Source: Schistosoma haematobium | Taxonomy: Eukaryota > Platyhelminthes > Trematoda > Strigeidida > Schistosomatidae | Assembly: GCF_000699445.3 (NCBI RefSeq) | Contig: NC_067195.1 | Span: forward strand, 10,592,287 to 10,656,286 | Direction of reading: 5' to 3' | Length of the DNA: 64,000 bases | Shown here: piece after piece, positions 10,965 through 22,199 of the stretch | How positions within the stretch are numbered: position 1 is the first letter of the stretch | Layout of the letters: every line of letters starts with the position of its first letter | Position numbers and translations under genes: made by a program | Notes under the pieces: model-generated | Seen by the model: the letters and a program-made list of their open reading frames with translations, nothing else | Databases searched by the model: none | What the model was told of the DNA's origin: nothing

Positions 10965-11115
10965 TTAACTTTTTCTGGAGCCCCGCTACGGTTCCTGATA
11001 GTCTCAAGCCCTCGTAAAGGAGAAGGGTTGAGTGTAGAGCTAACAATCCCACCACTTAGAAAGGAAACATTATATAAAGACACTAACCAGAGAAGAGCGA
11101 TCGAACCAGTGGTAC
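10965..11115 (+). mobile_element. RTE-type 5' region fragment
   Basis: A GC-richer island (ggagccccgctacggttcctg, tctcaagccctcgtaaagg, gctaacaatcccacc, aaccagagaag) aligns block by block with 43130-43260, the front of the longer RTE copy. No coding part follows here. Confidence 0.6.
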
Positions 11116-11249
11116 AGAATACTTACTGATGAGACTGGGATTACATCTCTTATCTTAGAATATTGTAAGACTGTTTTGACTCCAGATATCTTTGTTAAAC
11201 ACTTCCCATATGGTTTTTGTATCATTTAGTGCAATCAATCAAAATACAG

Positions 11250-12260
11250 GTCTGACCAAGTTAATGTCATGTCAGTCCGGTCAAAACGATTCATGTGAGA
11301 CATGTTTATGTATTTGTGAACGCGGTAATAGATGAAAAATGTGGCACCTGAAATGTGAAAGAATAGAACTTTTTCAGTTTGGGGTTGTGGAGATTGCCGA
11401 TCAGTTAAGGTTACCAGGGACAGTGTTAACGTAAAATATCTGCAGGTAGAGAGGTTTAATTAGTGGGCTCAGTAATAAAAACGAATAAACACTTAAAGCT
11501 GCCATAATCTCATTTGTGAACTGGGATATACTAATGTGTGTAAGCACATTTAAGGCTTTTTCAGAGGAGGAGTAAGCATTGGGGGAGCTAATAAAGGTTG
11601 GGAGTGGTTTTGTTTCATGGTCAGATTGTGATAAATTATTCTACAGTTCCAAAATCTTCTTGGTAAAGTATGTAGAGAGAGGATTTAGAATGAAATTGTT
11701 TCACTGACAAACGGTTATGAATGCTATAACTATCAGGTTTTCGCATATTGAATTGCTTCATAGGATGTAAAAGATAGTACATTAGGTATTTCAACGAAAA
11801 GGATTAGATTCACTTCAAGTTTTTACTCCCACAAAAGGTTAAGTCCATGTTTATTATATCTGGACCTATAGTTTAAGATATAATCAATCCCAAGAATGAG
11901 AAGTGTCGATCGTCTCTAAAGGGATTCCTTCATGCGAATACTAAAAAGAATAATTGTACAGTATTCTAGGAGCAGTCGAATACATTAAAATACGTAACTC
12001 GTTGTTGTAAAGGTTAATAATTATTCAAACCAGAAGACGTTTAAACATGGAAATTTTCTTTGAAGCCTGTTCTGTGGAAGACAAGTTGTCCTAATCTCAC
12101 TACTGTATGTGACTTGGATAACATCTTACCATTTATGGCAAGATCTAGGTACAGTGATGTATTACCAAAGCATATCTATCCACATTTAGCCGTGGTAGGC
12201 TCCGTCTGCCATTTTGAGCACCTCTGGGCTACCTTTTTGAGCTTCATTTTTAAGAGATGA
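11250..12260. repeat. Unclassified repeat-like block related to the Penelope remnant
   Basis: Bases 11270-11480 share ordered words with 9740-9860 (gattcat...gacatgttta, gatgaaaaatgtg, gtttaattagt), so this is probably another old copy of the same or a linked element. The remaining 800 bases have no readable protein that I recognise. Confidence 0.4.
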
Positions 12261-12339
12261 CAAATTTCATCGATAGGCACTCAAATAAAGACAAGTCACA
12301 CCAAACACAGGTTATGGTGATCGTTTAATTTTATCGCGA

Positions 12340-12690
12340 TCATGTAACGGTTTAAGTTAAACAGCCAATGGAAACCTAGAAGCACTGGACGGCCGTTTCA
12401 TTCTAGTACGGGACTCCTCAGTAGTGCGCAACCACGATTCTGCTATAGAGAATTGAACGCAGGACTTTAGGTTTCATGTTAGGACGCTTAACTTCTACAG
12501 TAGTAAGTTAGGATTCATTATTGTACACATCTGATCTCAATCAGTCCAAAATAATGAGTGGTTATTTCCCGTTGTCTTTAGTGGATACTCTCCTCACACT
12601 TGACATGATTAAACTTCACTAGCCATGACTTCTCTCTAGAACTTCGTAAAGCATCTCTCAAAGTTAGTTATTAGTGAGTACATGATAATT
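12340..12690 (-). repeat. Hammerhead tRNA-like repeat, minus copy
   Basis: On the - strand the order is spacer, tRNA-like segment, ribozyme, tail. The ribozyme at about 12376-12425 keeps CTGAGGA and GAAAC, and the CAGTGC that would close helix I with GCACTA. Helix II is weakened (TAGAAT in place of TAGGAC). Confidence 0.7.
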
Positions 12691-13030
12691 ATCAATATGG
12701 ATTGTATATCTAACTTAGATTAGCTCGCGTTTCCAGTACAAGAAGATTGCTTACTTGTTTATCTATCAGAATAAGTAACAAATCAAAATTCTTTAATATA
12801 AACAAACAAACTATTTGTATATTATTGATTTTTAGCCATTCGAAGCTTCACTGCAATATAGTGGTTACAAAAAAACGAATTAAAGTTTACACATAATTAA
12901 GGAAGATCAAACTACATTGAAACAAATACTATATTCTACTTCATAATCAATAATTTAGAAACTTAATGAAGGTACTCAATAAATCTCTAATATCATAATT
13001 CATTTTCACTTTTGTTATTATTTAACATAG

Positions 13031-13203
13031 GAAACATAATGGTATTCAAATTGAAAACAACAAAAGAATTGAAATCTATAATGATAATATTAATCCATTA
13101 CTTATTATACAGAATGTAAAAGATGAAGATTATGGTGAATATATATGTTCTGCATCAAATGTACTTGGTCAAACTGAAACAAAAGCAGTTTTATATATAC
13201 AAA
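13031..13203 (+). CDS. unc-89: Exon 5: second half of the I-set Ig domain
   Basis: The first base completes the core Trp codon. The peptide has NPLLIIQNVKDEDYGEYICS, the I-set E-F-strand signature D-x-G-x-Y-x-C, then ASNVLGQTETKAVLYIQ (strands F-G). Exit phase 1 at gtaagt. Together with exon 4 this is a complete Ig domain of about 95 residues, one of the best conserved in the window. Confidence 0.93.
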
Positions 13204-13247
13204 GTAAGTTAACTACAAACAATTTAACAATATATTTTTTCAATAGT

Positions 13248-13556
13248 TGAAATCACGGGTCCATTGAAGCTAGACCACCATGGAAAACCTTAAAGCAATG
13301 GACGGCCGTTTCGTACTAGTTAGACATTAACACAGTTGGATGCCGGCTCAGTGGTCTATTGGTTAAGCTCTCGTGTGCGAGACTGATAGGTTCTGGGTTC
13401 GAATCTCGCGGAGGGCGGGATCGTGGGTGCGCACTGCTAAAAATTTCTATACTAGGACGAGATGGTCTTCCAGTGCTTTCAGGTTTTACATGGTGGTCTA
13501 GATTCAATTGACTCATGATTTCAACTACTGAAATTTCTAAAATCTCCACAAAACCT
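13248..13556 (+). repeat. Hammerhead tRNA-like repeat, fold-back copy
   Basis: The minus arm 13248-13318 ends within the ribozyme helix II (ctagtacgaaac on its own strand). It joins a plus copy at 13319 that contains a strong tRNA-like segment (gctcagtggtctattggtta; gggttcgaatctcgcgg), a decayed ribozyme (CTAAAAA, CGAGAT) and the tail. Confidence 0.8.
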
Positions 13557-13654
13557 TTTTTGATAATATATTTTCTCTCTAATCTTTATAATTAAATATG
13601 GATTTGCTTAGTTTAATATTGATAATTGTTTATTCACGTTATTTAATGATTTAA

Positions 13655-13708
13655 TCGTTGAAATCATGATTCAATTGAAGCTAGACCACCATGAAAAACC
13701 TGGGACCT
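13655..13708 (-). repeat. Hammerhead-repeat tail fragment
   Basis: Only the tail is present (gttgaaatcatgattcaa, then gctagaccaccatg and aaacctggg on the + strand). Confidence 0.6.
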
Positions 13709-13924
13709 TAATTAATAAACTTGTTTTTGTATTATAATATTGTTAAATTTATGAATAGGATACATTACATCTTTAATTTTATTAACTAAATGAAAAAAAC
13801 ATCATTAGTAAATTAATAAAAAGTCGAATTTAGAATTTTAATGAATGTCTTACTAGCAGTACATATTAAATTTTCAATCTGTTTTCCGCTTTCTTATTTT
13901 ATTTGAACATATAAATATTAGTAC

Positions 13925-14450
13925 AAACGGGCACGGAATACATATGCGATACACAAGTCACTTGATTCGTGTGTGGGCTGTGATAGTTCCTGGATACCCA
14001 AAACGAAACAGGTGGTTTTCTTAGGAGAAGTCGCACTCGGAGCCTTCGACCCAAAGGTTTAATCCACAAGGCAGTGGAACGACGTCAGGAGATTCGGGCC
14101 CATTGTAGCTGATGACCAATAATTGGCTCATACGCCATTAGTTCCCTCAGGATGCTGGAGCCCATGAGCACCACTGGTTTGGAATGAGGGTTTTCCAACC
14201 GCCCTATCTGGATCCTTCATATCCACTAACTCGGTTTAAGCTCCGGACATTCGCTTTTCGTCCTCTCAGTTTTGTAAACAACATCGGTGCCGCAAGAAGG
14301 CAGTGAGTAAGACTTCCTTGGCAGTGTCTGTATACGCGTGACCATGTGAGAGCATTTCGAGAGGGGGGATGAATCTCCTCACCCTCGACCGTACCAGGGC
14401 ATTCAGCGGCCCTCCTTTTTCTAGTCCAAATGAAGTGATCTGTGGAAAAT
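13925..14450. repeat. GC-rich unclassified interspersed repeat
   Basis: This stretch is clearly richer in GC than its surroundings and begins and ends abruptly (near gggcacggaatacatatgcg and gaagtgatctgtgg). The - strand has a short open frame (14266-14454) containing RSRVRRFIPPLEMLSHGHAY that I cannot assign. Most likely the untranslated end of a retrotransposon; no poly(A), terminal repeat or catalytic motif decides the class. Confidence 0.5.
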
Positions 14451-15488
14451 TCAAAACGTTTAATTTATATTTTTTTAAAATAAGCTTAGAAAGTAAAATA
14501 TATTCTCGTTTTTATAAATGGAACACATTAAATGCAGACACATTTGGAATAATGAATTTTAAAAAATTCCAGTTATGACTCTTTAGGCTTAAAAATTAAT
14601 TGATCAGTTAATTAGATCAAGTAAATTTATGTGCACAAACAAACGTTAATTAACAACTAAGTAAAACAACATGATAAAAGTGACAGTAGAATTAAAGAAA
14701 GTCTTTTATAGCTAGAAAACAAACTATTAATGGTTCATGAACATATCAAATTATCTTGAGACTTTGTAGTAGACAATCGTAAGACAATCCGAAGTATCAT
14801 GTAATACAAAGTTCGGAACATTTCTAATGATTCATTGAAATGACTGGATGTATTAATTAGAAGCAAAGTTACGGAGCTGACAGCTAAATAAAAAAAACAG
14901 GATTTGTAAGATACATCATGTTCTTACGAAGAAAGTTGATTTATTGAGCAAAAGAACGATATTTAACCTTAACTATGAATAATTTATGATACTCTAAGTG
15001 TTAATATTTCTATTAGGTTACACTATAAAATACGTCAGTTTTAATTAGCTTCAGTATTATTTATTAACAATCGTCAAATGCGATCCTTACACGCATATAT
15101 GCATACATCTGTAGATGTTTCAATATCATAACAGTTATAAAGGTTCATTTTCCCATAAACTAAACAGACTAACTGAGTACCATTATTGGACGTTCATGAA
15201 AAATAGCAGCTTGTAAAAAACTTTAATCGACAAATATAAACACCTATAAAAAATACTATAACAACAATGTAAGCAGTAATCCTTCTATATGTCAAATAAC
15301 ACTACACAAGAAAATTGATTTGTTGAATAGATCACATTTTGCAGCTTTCATATAAACAGTAGATTATAGGTAAACAAAACCATGTTACTGGCTAATAATT
15401 GCTACTAATAGATATTTAGTCTCATTTCGTTCGAAATAAACTTGTTTCATACATAAATTCTTGTTACTTCTTTTGAATTCAAATTTAG

Positions 15489-15569
15489 GTACTTTATATG
15501 AACCCAATAGTTACGAGCATGATACAACTGAACCGTACGAGTCTACTGCTAGACCAACACGGTGTTCAG
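15489..15569 (+). CDS. unc-89: Exon 6: short linker exon (81 bp)
   Basis: A symmetric phase 1-1 exon of 81 bp between the last Ig half and the FN3 array, bounded by tttag at 15488 and gtaatg at 15570. It encodes 27 residues, TLYEPNSYEHDTTEPYESTA and RPTRCS, acidic and without domain character. Skipping it would keep the frame, so it could be alternatively spliced. It is supported by phase fit rather than by homology. Confidence 0.7.
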
Positions 15570-16188
15570 GTAATGTTAGTTTGAGATGTATTCTTGATTT
15601 TTAGATCATAAAAAACTTCGTTCATTTAATTTCAATGCACTTTAGTGTCACTCATAAGTTAAATAGTTTTTCATTGCCTTATACATACGCCAGGATCTTT
15701 TGTGAGATCATTCAATTCACTGGAGAAAATGTAAATTACTGATGCAATTTGTAACGAATTTAAAAAATTAAATCTATTCGTGTGTGACCCTAAAAAGAGC
15801 CTTCTCTTAGTCTCTTCACATTTCCGTTTGTCATTGGACTCTTTCGAGTTTATTAAAATAATATCCTCTTCTTCATGATTTGGCGTGGCATACAAATCCA
15901 CGTTCGTTCGATAGTTGTCACTATTTGTCTGTTGGATTCCTGCCATTGCTTCATCCATTTATGGTGCCTGAGACATCGTTCCATAAACCAATTGATGCGT
16001 GAACTTATCAACAGCACTATGTTATTTTTCAGACATACGCCGAACTAAGAGTACAGTATTTTTGGATGCTTGGCTGTCCAAGTTAAAAAAGGAAAATAGT
16101 TGTCAATAGCGACGCTAGTGAGGTTGTTGATGGCGTTTCGGAGAGCCTGTAAGTGCCTGTGGCGTCAACAGTCGTGAACACGTCGACT

Positions 16189-16919
16189 GAAGCCGTATAT
16201 TAAATTTGTATGTTGGGGAAGTGATCGTAGAGCACCTAATAGATCTTCACAGCCGATTAGAGATCCAACACAACAATTTGATACCAAAATAAATTTTCAT
16301 TATTGGTTTTATGTAGGTCCCATGAAACCAACAATATCAAGAAGACGATGTCAAATTCATCTGATATGCAATTACGAAGAAAAAGTACCTAGGATCATTT
16401 TCGTCGTCAATTTCATACTCACAAAACCCACCAAGTGACATGGTGTGAGCTTTCAGTTTGGCGTAATCACCTACCATTTATGGTATAAATAGACACATTG
16501 CTTATCTGGAAGGTGGTCTGCGAGAACAGTTTGTGGGGCATGTTAAAAACATCTTGAGGATTCACGCGCTTCGCATAAGACTGGTAAACGAAGTTCACAA
16601 TATTGAATGCTTCTGTCGCCAAAATCAGCAGAAATCGCGCTGTTGTAGATTCCGCATCCGTTAACCTGCGCATCCAAGAAATGTTGTAGTACCTCAGGAA
16701 CTTGCACTCACGACTGTGATGCACATTCCCACGAACAACAGTCAAGCAGCCTTCATTAAATTTACAATATATGATAGCCGGACATTGAGTGTTTATCGCA
16801 GCTCTTCATGAACAATATAATAACACTATTCAATTTCCCTCCTTCATTTAATCGGCTGTGAAGATCCACTAGGTGCTCTACGATCACTTCTCCAACATAC
16901 AAATTTAATATACGGCTTC
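16189..16919. mobile_element. Unclassified element with 71-bp inverted repeats
   Basis: The arms 16189-16259 and 16849-16919 are reverse complements with only a few differences (gaagccgtatattaaatttg versus the reverse of caaatttaatatacggcttc). The 589-bp interior has a minus-strand open frame of 92 codons (16467-16745) with no transposase motif that I can name. It could be a non-autonomous DNA transposon or a fold-back. Confidence 0.6.
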
Positions 16920-17558
16920 TGTCTTTTTTAACGAAATGAGAATCGCGAACTGCATAATGTTAGTTGGGCGCCTTTCCATTATTTCTGATGGCGCTGTTGG
17001 ATGCTACCAGATACAACGTATTCAAGAACATGCTATCCGTATCTGTAAAACGTTCGTACTATTGTACGTTGGTGCGTTATTTATTTAAGAGAAAAGGTGA
17101 ACAATCGAGAAATATTTACTTTATATATCGATTCTTCAAAATAACTAACCAATACTTATCATTTTCAAACAAATCATTTAATTGGATGAAATGGGATGGA
17201 AACATTTTTATTTAAAAAATATACAAAAATAACCTTTCGATCAATGATATTCGATAGGTTTACTTGTTATGATAAGAATTCATGTTTCATCATGAGAAAT
17301 AGGTCAATAACTGGAATATATCGATGCTAAAATAAAATTCATAAAAACTAGAAGATTACGTAATAAGAGGTGTTTAAATAATTGGACAATGAAGCGTATA
17401 TCTGAAATAAGTGTGGGATGGGTTGAAGAAAAATAAGAGAAACAAAGAGTATGGAAAAATAATAATAAATAAAATCTTTTATTAAAGCTTATTTGTCCAA
17501 GGAAGAGATGGTGTTACAATTTCTTATATATACAAAGACTTGGATTATATATATATAT

Positions 17559-17691
17559 CAGAAGGGGGTTTTGTGGATATTATAGTATTATAGTTGAGAT
17601 TATTAGTCAACTGAAGCTAGACCACCATGGTCCAGTGCTTCCAGGTTTTCCATGGTGGTCTAGCTCCAATTGATTCATGATCTCAACTACT

Positions 17692-17695
<4 letters not shown>
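17559..17695 (+). repeat. Hammerhead-repeat hairpin (tail-to-tail fold-back)
   Basis: Arms of about 40 bases (17591-17630 and 17650-17689) are near-perfect reverse complements, separated by 19 bases (tccagtgcttccaggtttt). The loop begins two bases before the position where a hammerhead in this family would cut (after GTC, before CAGTGC). Confidence 0.8.

Positions 17696-17731
<36 letters not shown>
17696..17731. repeat. (AT)n microsatellite
   Basis: AT units directly next to the fold-back at 17559-17695. Confidence 0.9.
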
Positions 17732-17734
<3 letters not shown>

Positions 17735-17839
17735 TTGACTTAAAAACTTTCTCAATTCTATTAAATATATAGTTGATTTACTCATGCAATGAATATGACA
17801 GTTAACGACATTTTACCTACTGGTTACTCTTTGTTCCAG

Positions 17840-19718
17840 TTTTGCCGTCAAGAGTAAGTAATATTGAACTAATTGAAGTAAACGATGATGGTTTCAAGAT
17901 TGCCTGGGATCCACTAAATGAACAAGTGACATATAATGTGGAAATTAGTAATGATGCAGGTAGATGGTGGAAACCTGTACTAACCAACTTACACGAAGTC
18001 TCAGCTTACATCTCAAACGACATTGCGTGTCCTTTGAATCCCGTACAAGTAAGGATAGTAGCTGAAAATGAATTTGGCCTTGGACCGCCTTGTTTCCCGG
18101 TACTTCGTTTACCTATACGAGCATGTCTTCCTCACATGCAAGCAGTTAAGCCAGAAGTTGAATCTGAAGAAGCAACGGCTATTAAAATTCGATGGTGTCC
18201 AGCAGTGCCTGCACTTACACCAAACCAACTGCACAAGAATGTTATGTTAAATCCATCGCAATTACTTGGTAAAGTAACTTACGCAGTTGAGATTAGGGAA
18301 GGATCTCAATCAGAATGGTGTAGAGTGGCAAGTGATATACCTTTTCGATCCTACACTTGTCACTTACGACCTGGCATCAGCTCTGCTATACGTATTGTTG
18401 CGAAAAATAGATATGGCGAGTCCTGTCCCACTCCAATGGCAATAGTCCAACTCGATCCTAATTCATTAGTTCCGGATTTATCACTAGATCCTCCATGGAT
18501 AGCAATAAGCCACCCAGGAGATAACATCACAGTAAAGAAAAGTAATATTCGACTCCTATGGAAACCTGCATACATGCCAGAGTTCTGTACCAGTTGTGTA
18601 AAAGGACTAAAACCTTTGTATCGAGTTGAATGGAGGCGTGGATTATCTGGACATTGGGTTGATTTGGCTTGTGGCATTAGTGAATGTGAGACGGGTTATC
18701 CTCTCCCAAGAGATCTTGTAGAATCCGTGATTAGAGAAACTCATATGGGAAATGACTTGTCTTTTAGCACTGCCAATTCTAATAGTTCCATTGAATTTCG
18801 GATATTTTCTTACAATGATTTCGGTGAAAGTGGTCCGACTAAAAGCTACAGATTGAAAGCATCTCAGATATCTAGAGGTCAAGACTGTCGAAAAAATAGT
18901 CAGATATCAGATAAAATAAATGACAGGGATCAATACGACCACCTAAGTCTTTTGGATAAGCTGCCGATTATTTCATCCAGTAAGATACCAAGACGAGAGG
19001 TTCAAATGATGTCAATCGATCCCAAACTGGGTGTCACGCTCAAGTGGGATCGTTGTACAAGTTCAGATATAAATAAAAGTTCTGATGATCACTATAACTT
19101 ACATGGTCGCTATCGAATTCAACGTAAAACTTCAAATGACGCTGACAGTAATTCCTCACCTGATATGTCTAACTGGACAGTAGTTTGTAGAGAAGACGAT
19201 CTAATTCATGGTGAACAATATGTTCTTGATGTGAAACCGGGTAAAACAGAACAGTTTGTTAGGATTCTTAGTTTACAAGAAGATAAAGAAGGCAATTTAA
19301 ATTGGTTGGATACCCATGAAATTCTTCGTATACCAGCGTTACATGAAATCTGCCCTCCAGCACCATTAGATATAGAGGTAAAATTGACACCCCCAGTTGA
19401 AACATCAGGTTCCGCAGGAGTTCGTGTCACCTGGAAACCTCCCAACTTTGAACTTCCATTGAACGACAATTATTTAACACAGATTAAAAATCATGCTCAA
19501 ATCGACTATAGAATAGAAGCTCGTACAACCTTGAGTGACTTAGCACCTTGGAGACAGATTGGTATTGTATCTGGATTATTAGGTAGTATAGATGACCATA
19601 AAGCTGAACCCGGTTCACAACTTATTTATCGAATAACACCTATTAACCAATTTGGTGAAGGTCCAAGTTCAAGTTCTTATCCAATCAAACTTCCACTTTT
19701 GTTAACAACTTTAGAAAG
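17840..19718 (+). CDS. unc-89: Exon 7: five FN3-like domains in one 1.9-kb exon
   Basis: Phase 1 in, phase 2 out (gttagt at 19719). The 626 residues divide into five FN3-like units at about bases 17840-18120, 18121-18465, 18466-18860, 18990-19345 and 19346-19700. Each has the early strand-B Trp (KIAWDPL, KIRWCP, RLLWKP, TLKWDR, RVTWKPP). Most have a late Y/F-x-x-x-x-x-N-x-x-G-x-G-x-P signature (VRIVAENEFGLGPP, RIVAKNRYGES, FRIFSYNDFGESGP, YRITPINQFGEGP); unit four lacks it. The units are diverged and carry inserts. FN3 domains in giant muscle kinases serve as structural spacers and myosin-binding modules. Such a long uninterrupted exon is an exception in this gene. Confidence 0.93.
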
Positions 19719-19839
19719 GTTAGTTAAAGTTTAGTTCATCCAGTTTTTCTAACAATTTTAAATTAGTTCAGCTTTTTACTAATTCATAGATGATAAATTA
19801 TATTTGTCTTTCATGGTGTACATTATGGAACGAACTTAC

Positions 19840-20320
19840 ATAAACAACCATTGGAAATCAGGAAGCACTGAACATCTACTTTGCACTATTATGATGCTCC
19901 TTACCAATGTATATAAAGGACCTTACCCGGTATCAAACTCAAGATATTCGGGTCTCATGGCACGTGTTTAACCACTAAACTAAAGAGCTTGCATCCAGTT
20001 ATTTAAACTTCTAGTTTTAGTCGATTCGCAACAATCCTCGATCAACATCCATTGGAATAGGTAATATGTGTCTCACGCTCGGTATGGCAATAAATGATGA
20101 TCGTAAAATATCACCAGGAAAATAAAACAAAAAATGGAAACTATCGGAACCTACCACTTAGACCTAAAAATTATGCGCTCCATGTGAGATCTGAATGCTC
20201 CACCTTTGGTCCCAGGTAGGATCGTGGATATTCATTGTTGACCATTCTTATCTAGGACGATAGAAGGGTTCTCATTGCTTTCTGATTCTCAATAAATGTC
20301 TAATTAAGACCATTTATTGA
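19840..20320. repeat. Very decayed hammerhead-repeat fold-back
   Basis: The left part reads as a minus copy (ccattggaaatcaggaagcactg, then tRNA-like remnants to about 20010). The right part reads as a plus copy (gtaggatcgtggatattcattg, taggacgatag). No intact ribozyme core remains. Confidence 0.5.
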
Positions 20321-20354
20321 TGTACACCGTGAAATCCAACAATCGTTATGTAAT

Positions 20355-20545
20355 TTATGTTACTTACGTTGACAGATATAAGTAGTATGTAGTACCAATC
20401 GGAAGTGAAACGCCTGCTAGCAAAAGATTGAAATGAAAAGAGGAGAGAATAAAACTGAAAGTAATCGAAATAACAACAGGAATGAAGAAACGATTAAGTT
20501 TGTAGGAGACAACTGATGGATGTGCAAATGATGTATTTTATGTAT
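20355..20545 (+). repeat. Unclassified dispersed repeat, copy 2
   Basis: Same ordered blocks as 5370-5640 and 45515-45770 (gacagatataagtagtatgta, ggaagtgaaacgcctg, the purine-rich stretch, aggagacaactgatgg). Confidence 0.5.
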
Positions 20546-21299
20546 AATTTTCATATTTTATGAAGGCACTCTGTAATCTTGCATCAAACAATAAATTGAC
20601 TTTAGCCACCTGAATTCTTCGTGCACTGCGATTATACACCGTTTCAGTAATAAAAATAAGGGTCGAATAGAGATCTCTGTAAACCCATCTTTTACAGTTG
20701 AGATTCAAATAATATAGTTATTCCGGATCTACTCCACCTACCTAACATATAAACATATTCTTTAAAATATTTGATCATTGTTTACTGTACAGTTCGTTTT
20801 AGTTAGATGGCCTATTATCGATGTGATTACTTTCTTAACCACCCTTTTATTTATTCTAGATAGGTTAAAATTGTTGCATAACATACGGCATATTATCAAT
20901 AAATAATCGATAGATACATTGACACATTCGAATACAATTAATTTATCGTAACTTAACCCATGGAAGTTTGGATTTATGAACCAGATATAAATTCTATTTG
21001 TGAATTCTTTAAGATCAACTGGCTTAAAAGTTTAAACCACTAATTCTATAAAATAGTCATAAAAGCTACACTACAGAAATAATAAATTTATTTCAGGTTG
21101 CAATACATATAGTTGCTGGTTATACGCCAAAGTTCCCTACATTTAGGCTTTTTTTAAAAAAAAATCCAAATGTATTTTAGATACTATAATTTTTCTCTGA
21201 ATGGGATATAACGTGAAGATGCATAACTTCTATTTAAGTAATCCAGAATATACCATATGAATAACCTAGAATTTCTTGACCAATATAGACGTTCGATGA

Positions 21300-21550
21300 T
21301 CGTTACCTTTGAACAATTCCAAGTACTAATTATTCTTTTGATGTCTGATTTCAATTCCTGACGCAATGTGCTCCTTGGTCTCCCTCTTTTCCTCTTCCCA
21401 TCAGGATTACAAGTTAGGGCTTTCCTCGTGATGCAGTTTGATGTTTGTCCTATCTACCTTCAGCGTCTTTTCCTAACTTCCTTTTCAGTTGGAAGCGGGT
21501 TTGTTCTCTGCCATAGTAAGTTGTTGTTGATCTTTCTCTCTTCTTCGTAT
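21300..21550 (-). pseudogene. RTE retrotransposon C-terminal fragment
   Basis: On the - strand it encodes NNNLLWQRTNPLPTEKEVRK, then CITRKALTCNPDGKRKRGRP and RSTLRQELKSDIKR, the typical C-terminal end of RTE-type polyproteins. It would follow directly after the part preserved at 44330-44412 in the other copy. Stops are present and it is only about 250 bp long, so it is a dead fragment. Confidence 0.7.
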
Positions 21551-21828
21551 TACTAATTTTTGAATGGTTAGAAGTTTCAGTCTGTGTGTGTGTTTAATGG
21601 TCGATGCTTTTTATTTGAAACAAGGATAGTTGTGTTGGTCACATCACTAAAGTTCTTCGAGGCGTCCATATGGATAATTTCACCTGGTATTCTCTCTTTA
21701 ATTTGTGGTCATATACTCGATAATTCGTTAAACGCTTACAGTGTGAACATGAATGGTTTTATTGTCAATATGTTTATTCATATACACTAGCATAATTTAC
21801 TTTTTTCTGTCTCTGCTTACAATCATAG

Positions 21829-22199
21829 ATGTATTGAAGATTTTCGTTTCCTAATACTTGGATCAAATACAATTCAGTTGCGTTGGCGTTTAGGTGATAC
21901 AGTGATTGATGCATTAGGATTTCGGAGAAATCCAAATCAGTCATACAACATGACAAGTCATTTAGATACAGATGAATCAGCTGAAATATGTGAACGTGTA
22001 AAATTTTCAATTGAAAGACGAGATGGTTATGCTGGTGATTGGTATCCTATTAGAGAACAAATCAATGGAAATCTTCATAACAAAATTATACTATCAAATT
22101 TTGAATATTTAGATAAAGAAATTGCTTGTAGAATAATTGCAAATGTGGATGGTCAACAAACTAAACCTAGTCGACCTATCAATATTAGTATTAAGACAG
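21829..22199 (+). CDS. unc-89: Exon 8: FN3-like domain 6
   Basis: Phase 2 in, phase 1 out (gtaagt at 22200). The peptide has the strand-B Trp in IQLRWRLGDTVIDAL, a mid-domain FSIERRDGYAGDWYPIREQ (strands C-C'), and the end CRIIANVDGQQTKPSRPINI. The domain carries an insert of about 25 residues after strand B. It is bounded by an unusual Ig-free context, since it continues the FN3 array. Confidence 0.88.

Larger units (their letters stand above)
9424..13030 (+). other. Intron 4
   Basis: Contains a Penelope-like remnant, an RTE 5' fragment, a repeat-like block sharing sequence with the Penelope remnant, and a minus-oriented hammerhead repeat. Bases 10150-10960 and 12710-13010 show nothing that I recognise. 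Confidence 0.8.
13204..15488 (+). other. Intron 5
   Basis: Contains a hammerhead-repeat fold-back, a tail-only fragment and a GC-rich unclassified repeat. Bases 14460-15480 are AT-rich with nothing that I recognise. Confidence 0.8.
15570..17839 (+). other. Intron 6
   Basis: Contains an inverted-repeat element, a perfect-looking hammerhead-repeat hairpin and an AT microsatellite. Bases 15570-16180 include a 95-codon minus-strand open frame (15671-15958) without recognisable motifs, so I do not call it a gene. Bases 16925-17555 hold nothing that I recognise. Confidence 0.75.
19719..21828 (+). other. Intron 7
   Basis: Contains a decayed hammerhead-repeat region, a copy of an unclassified dispersed repeat and an RTE 3' fragment. 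Bases 20610-21180 hold nothing that I recognise. Confidence 0.8.

Noticed and set aside
13389..13420. True tRNA genes in the tRNA-like segments (also at 3950, 6170, 8310, 36900, 51760, 52960)
   Set aside because: Box A/B-like words are present, but no complete cloverleaf with acceptor stem could be formed and the same segment repeats with the ribozyme unit; they are parts of repeats.
18360..19469. Minus-strand open frames inside exon 7
   Set aside because: They overlap the well-supported FN3 exon and show no motif.
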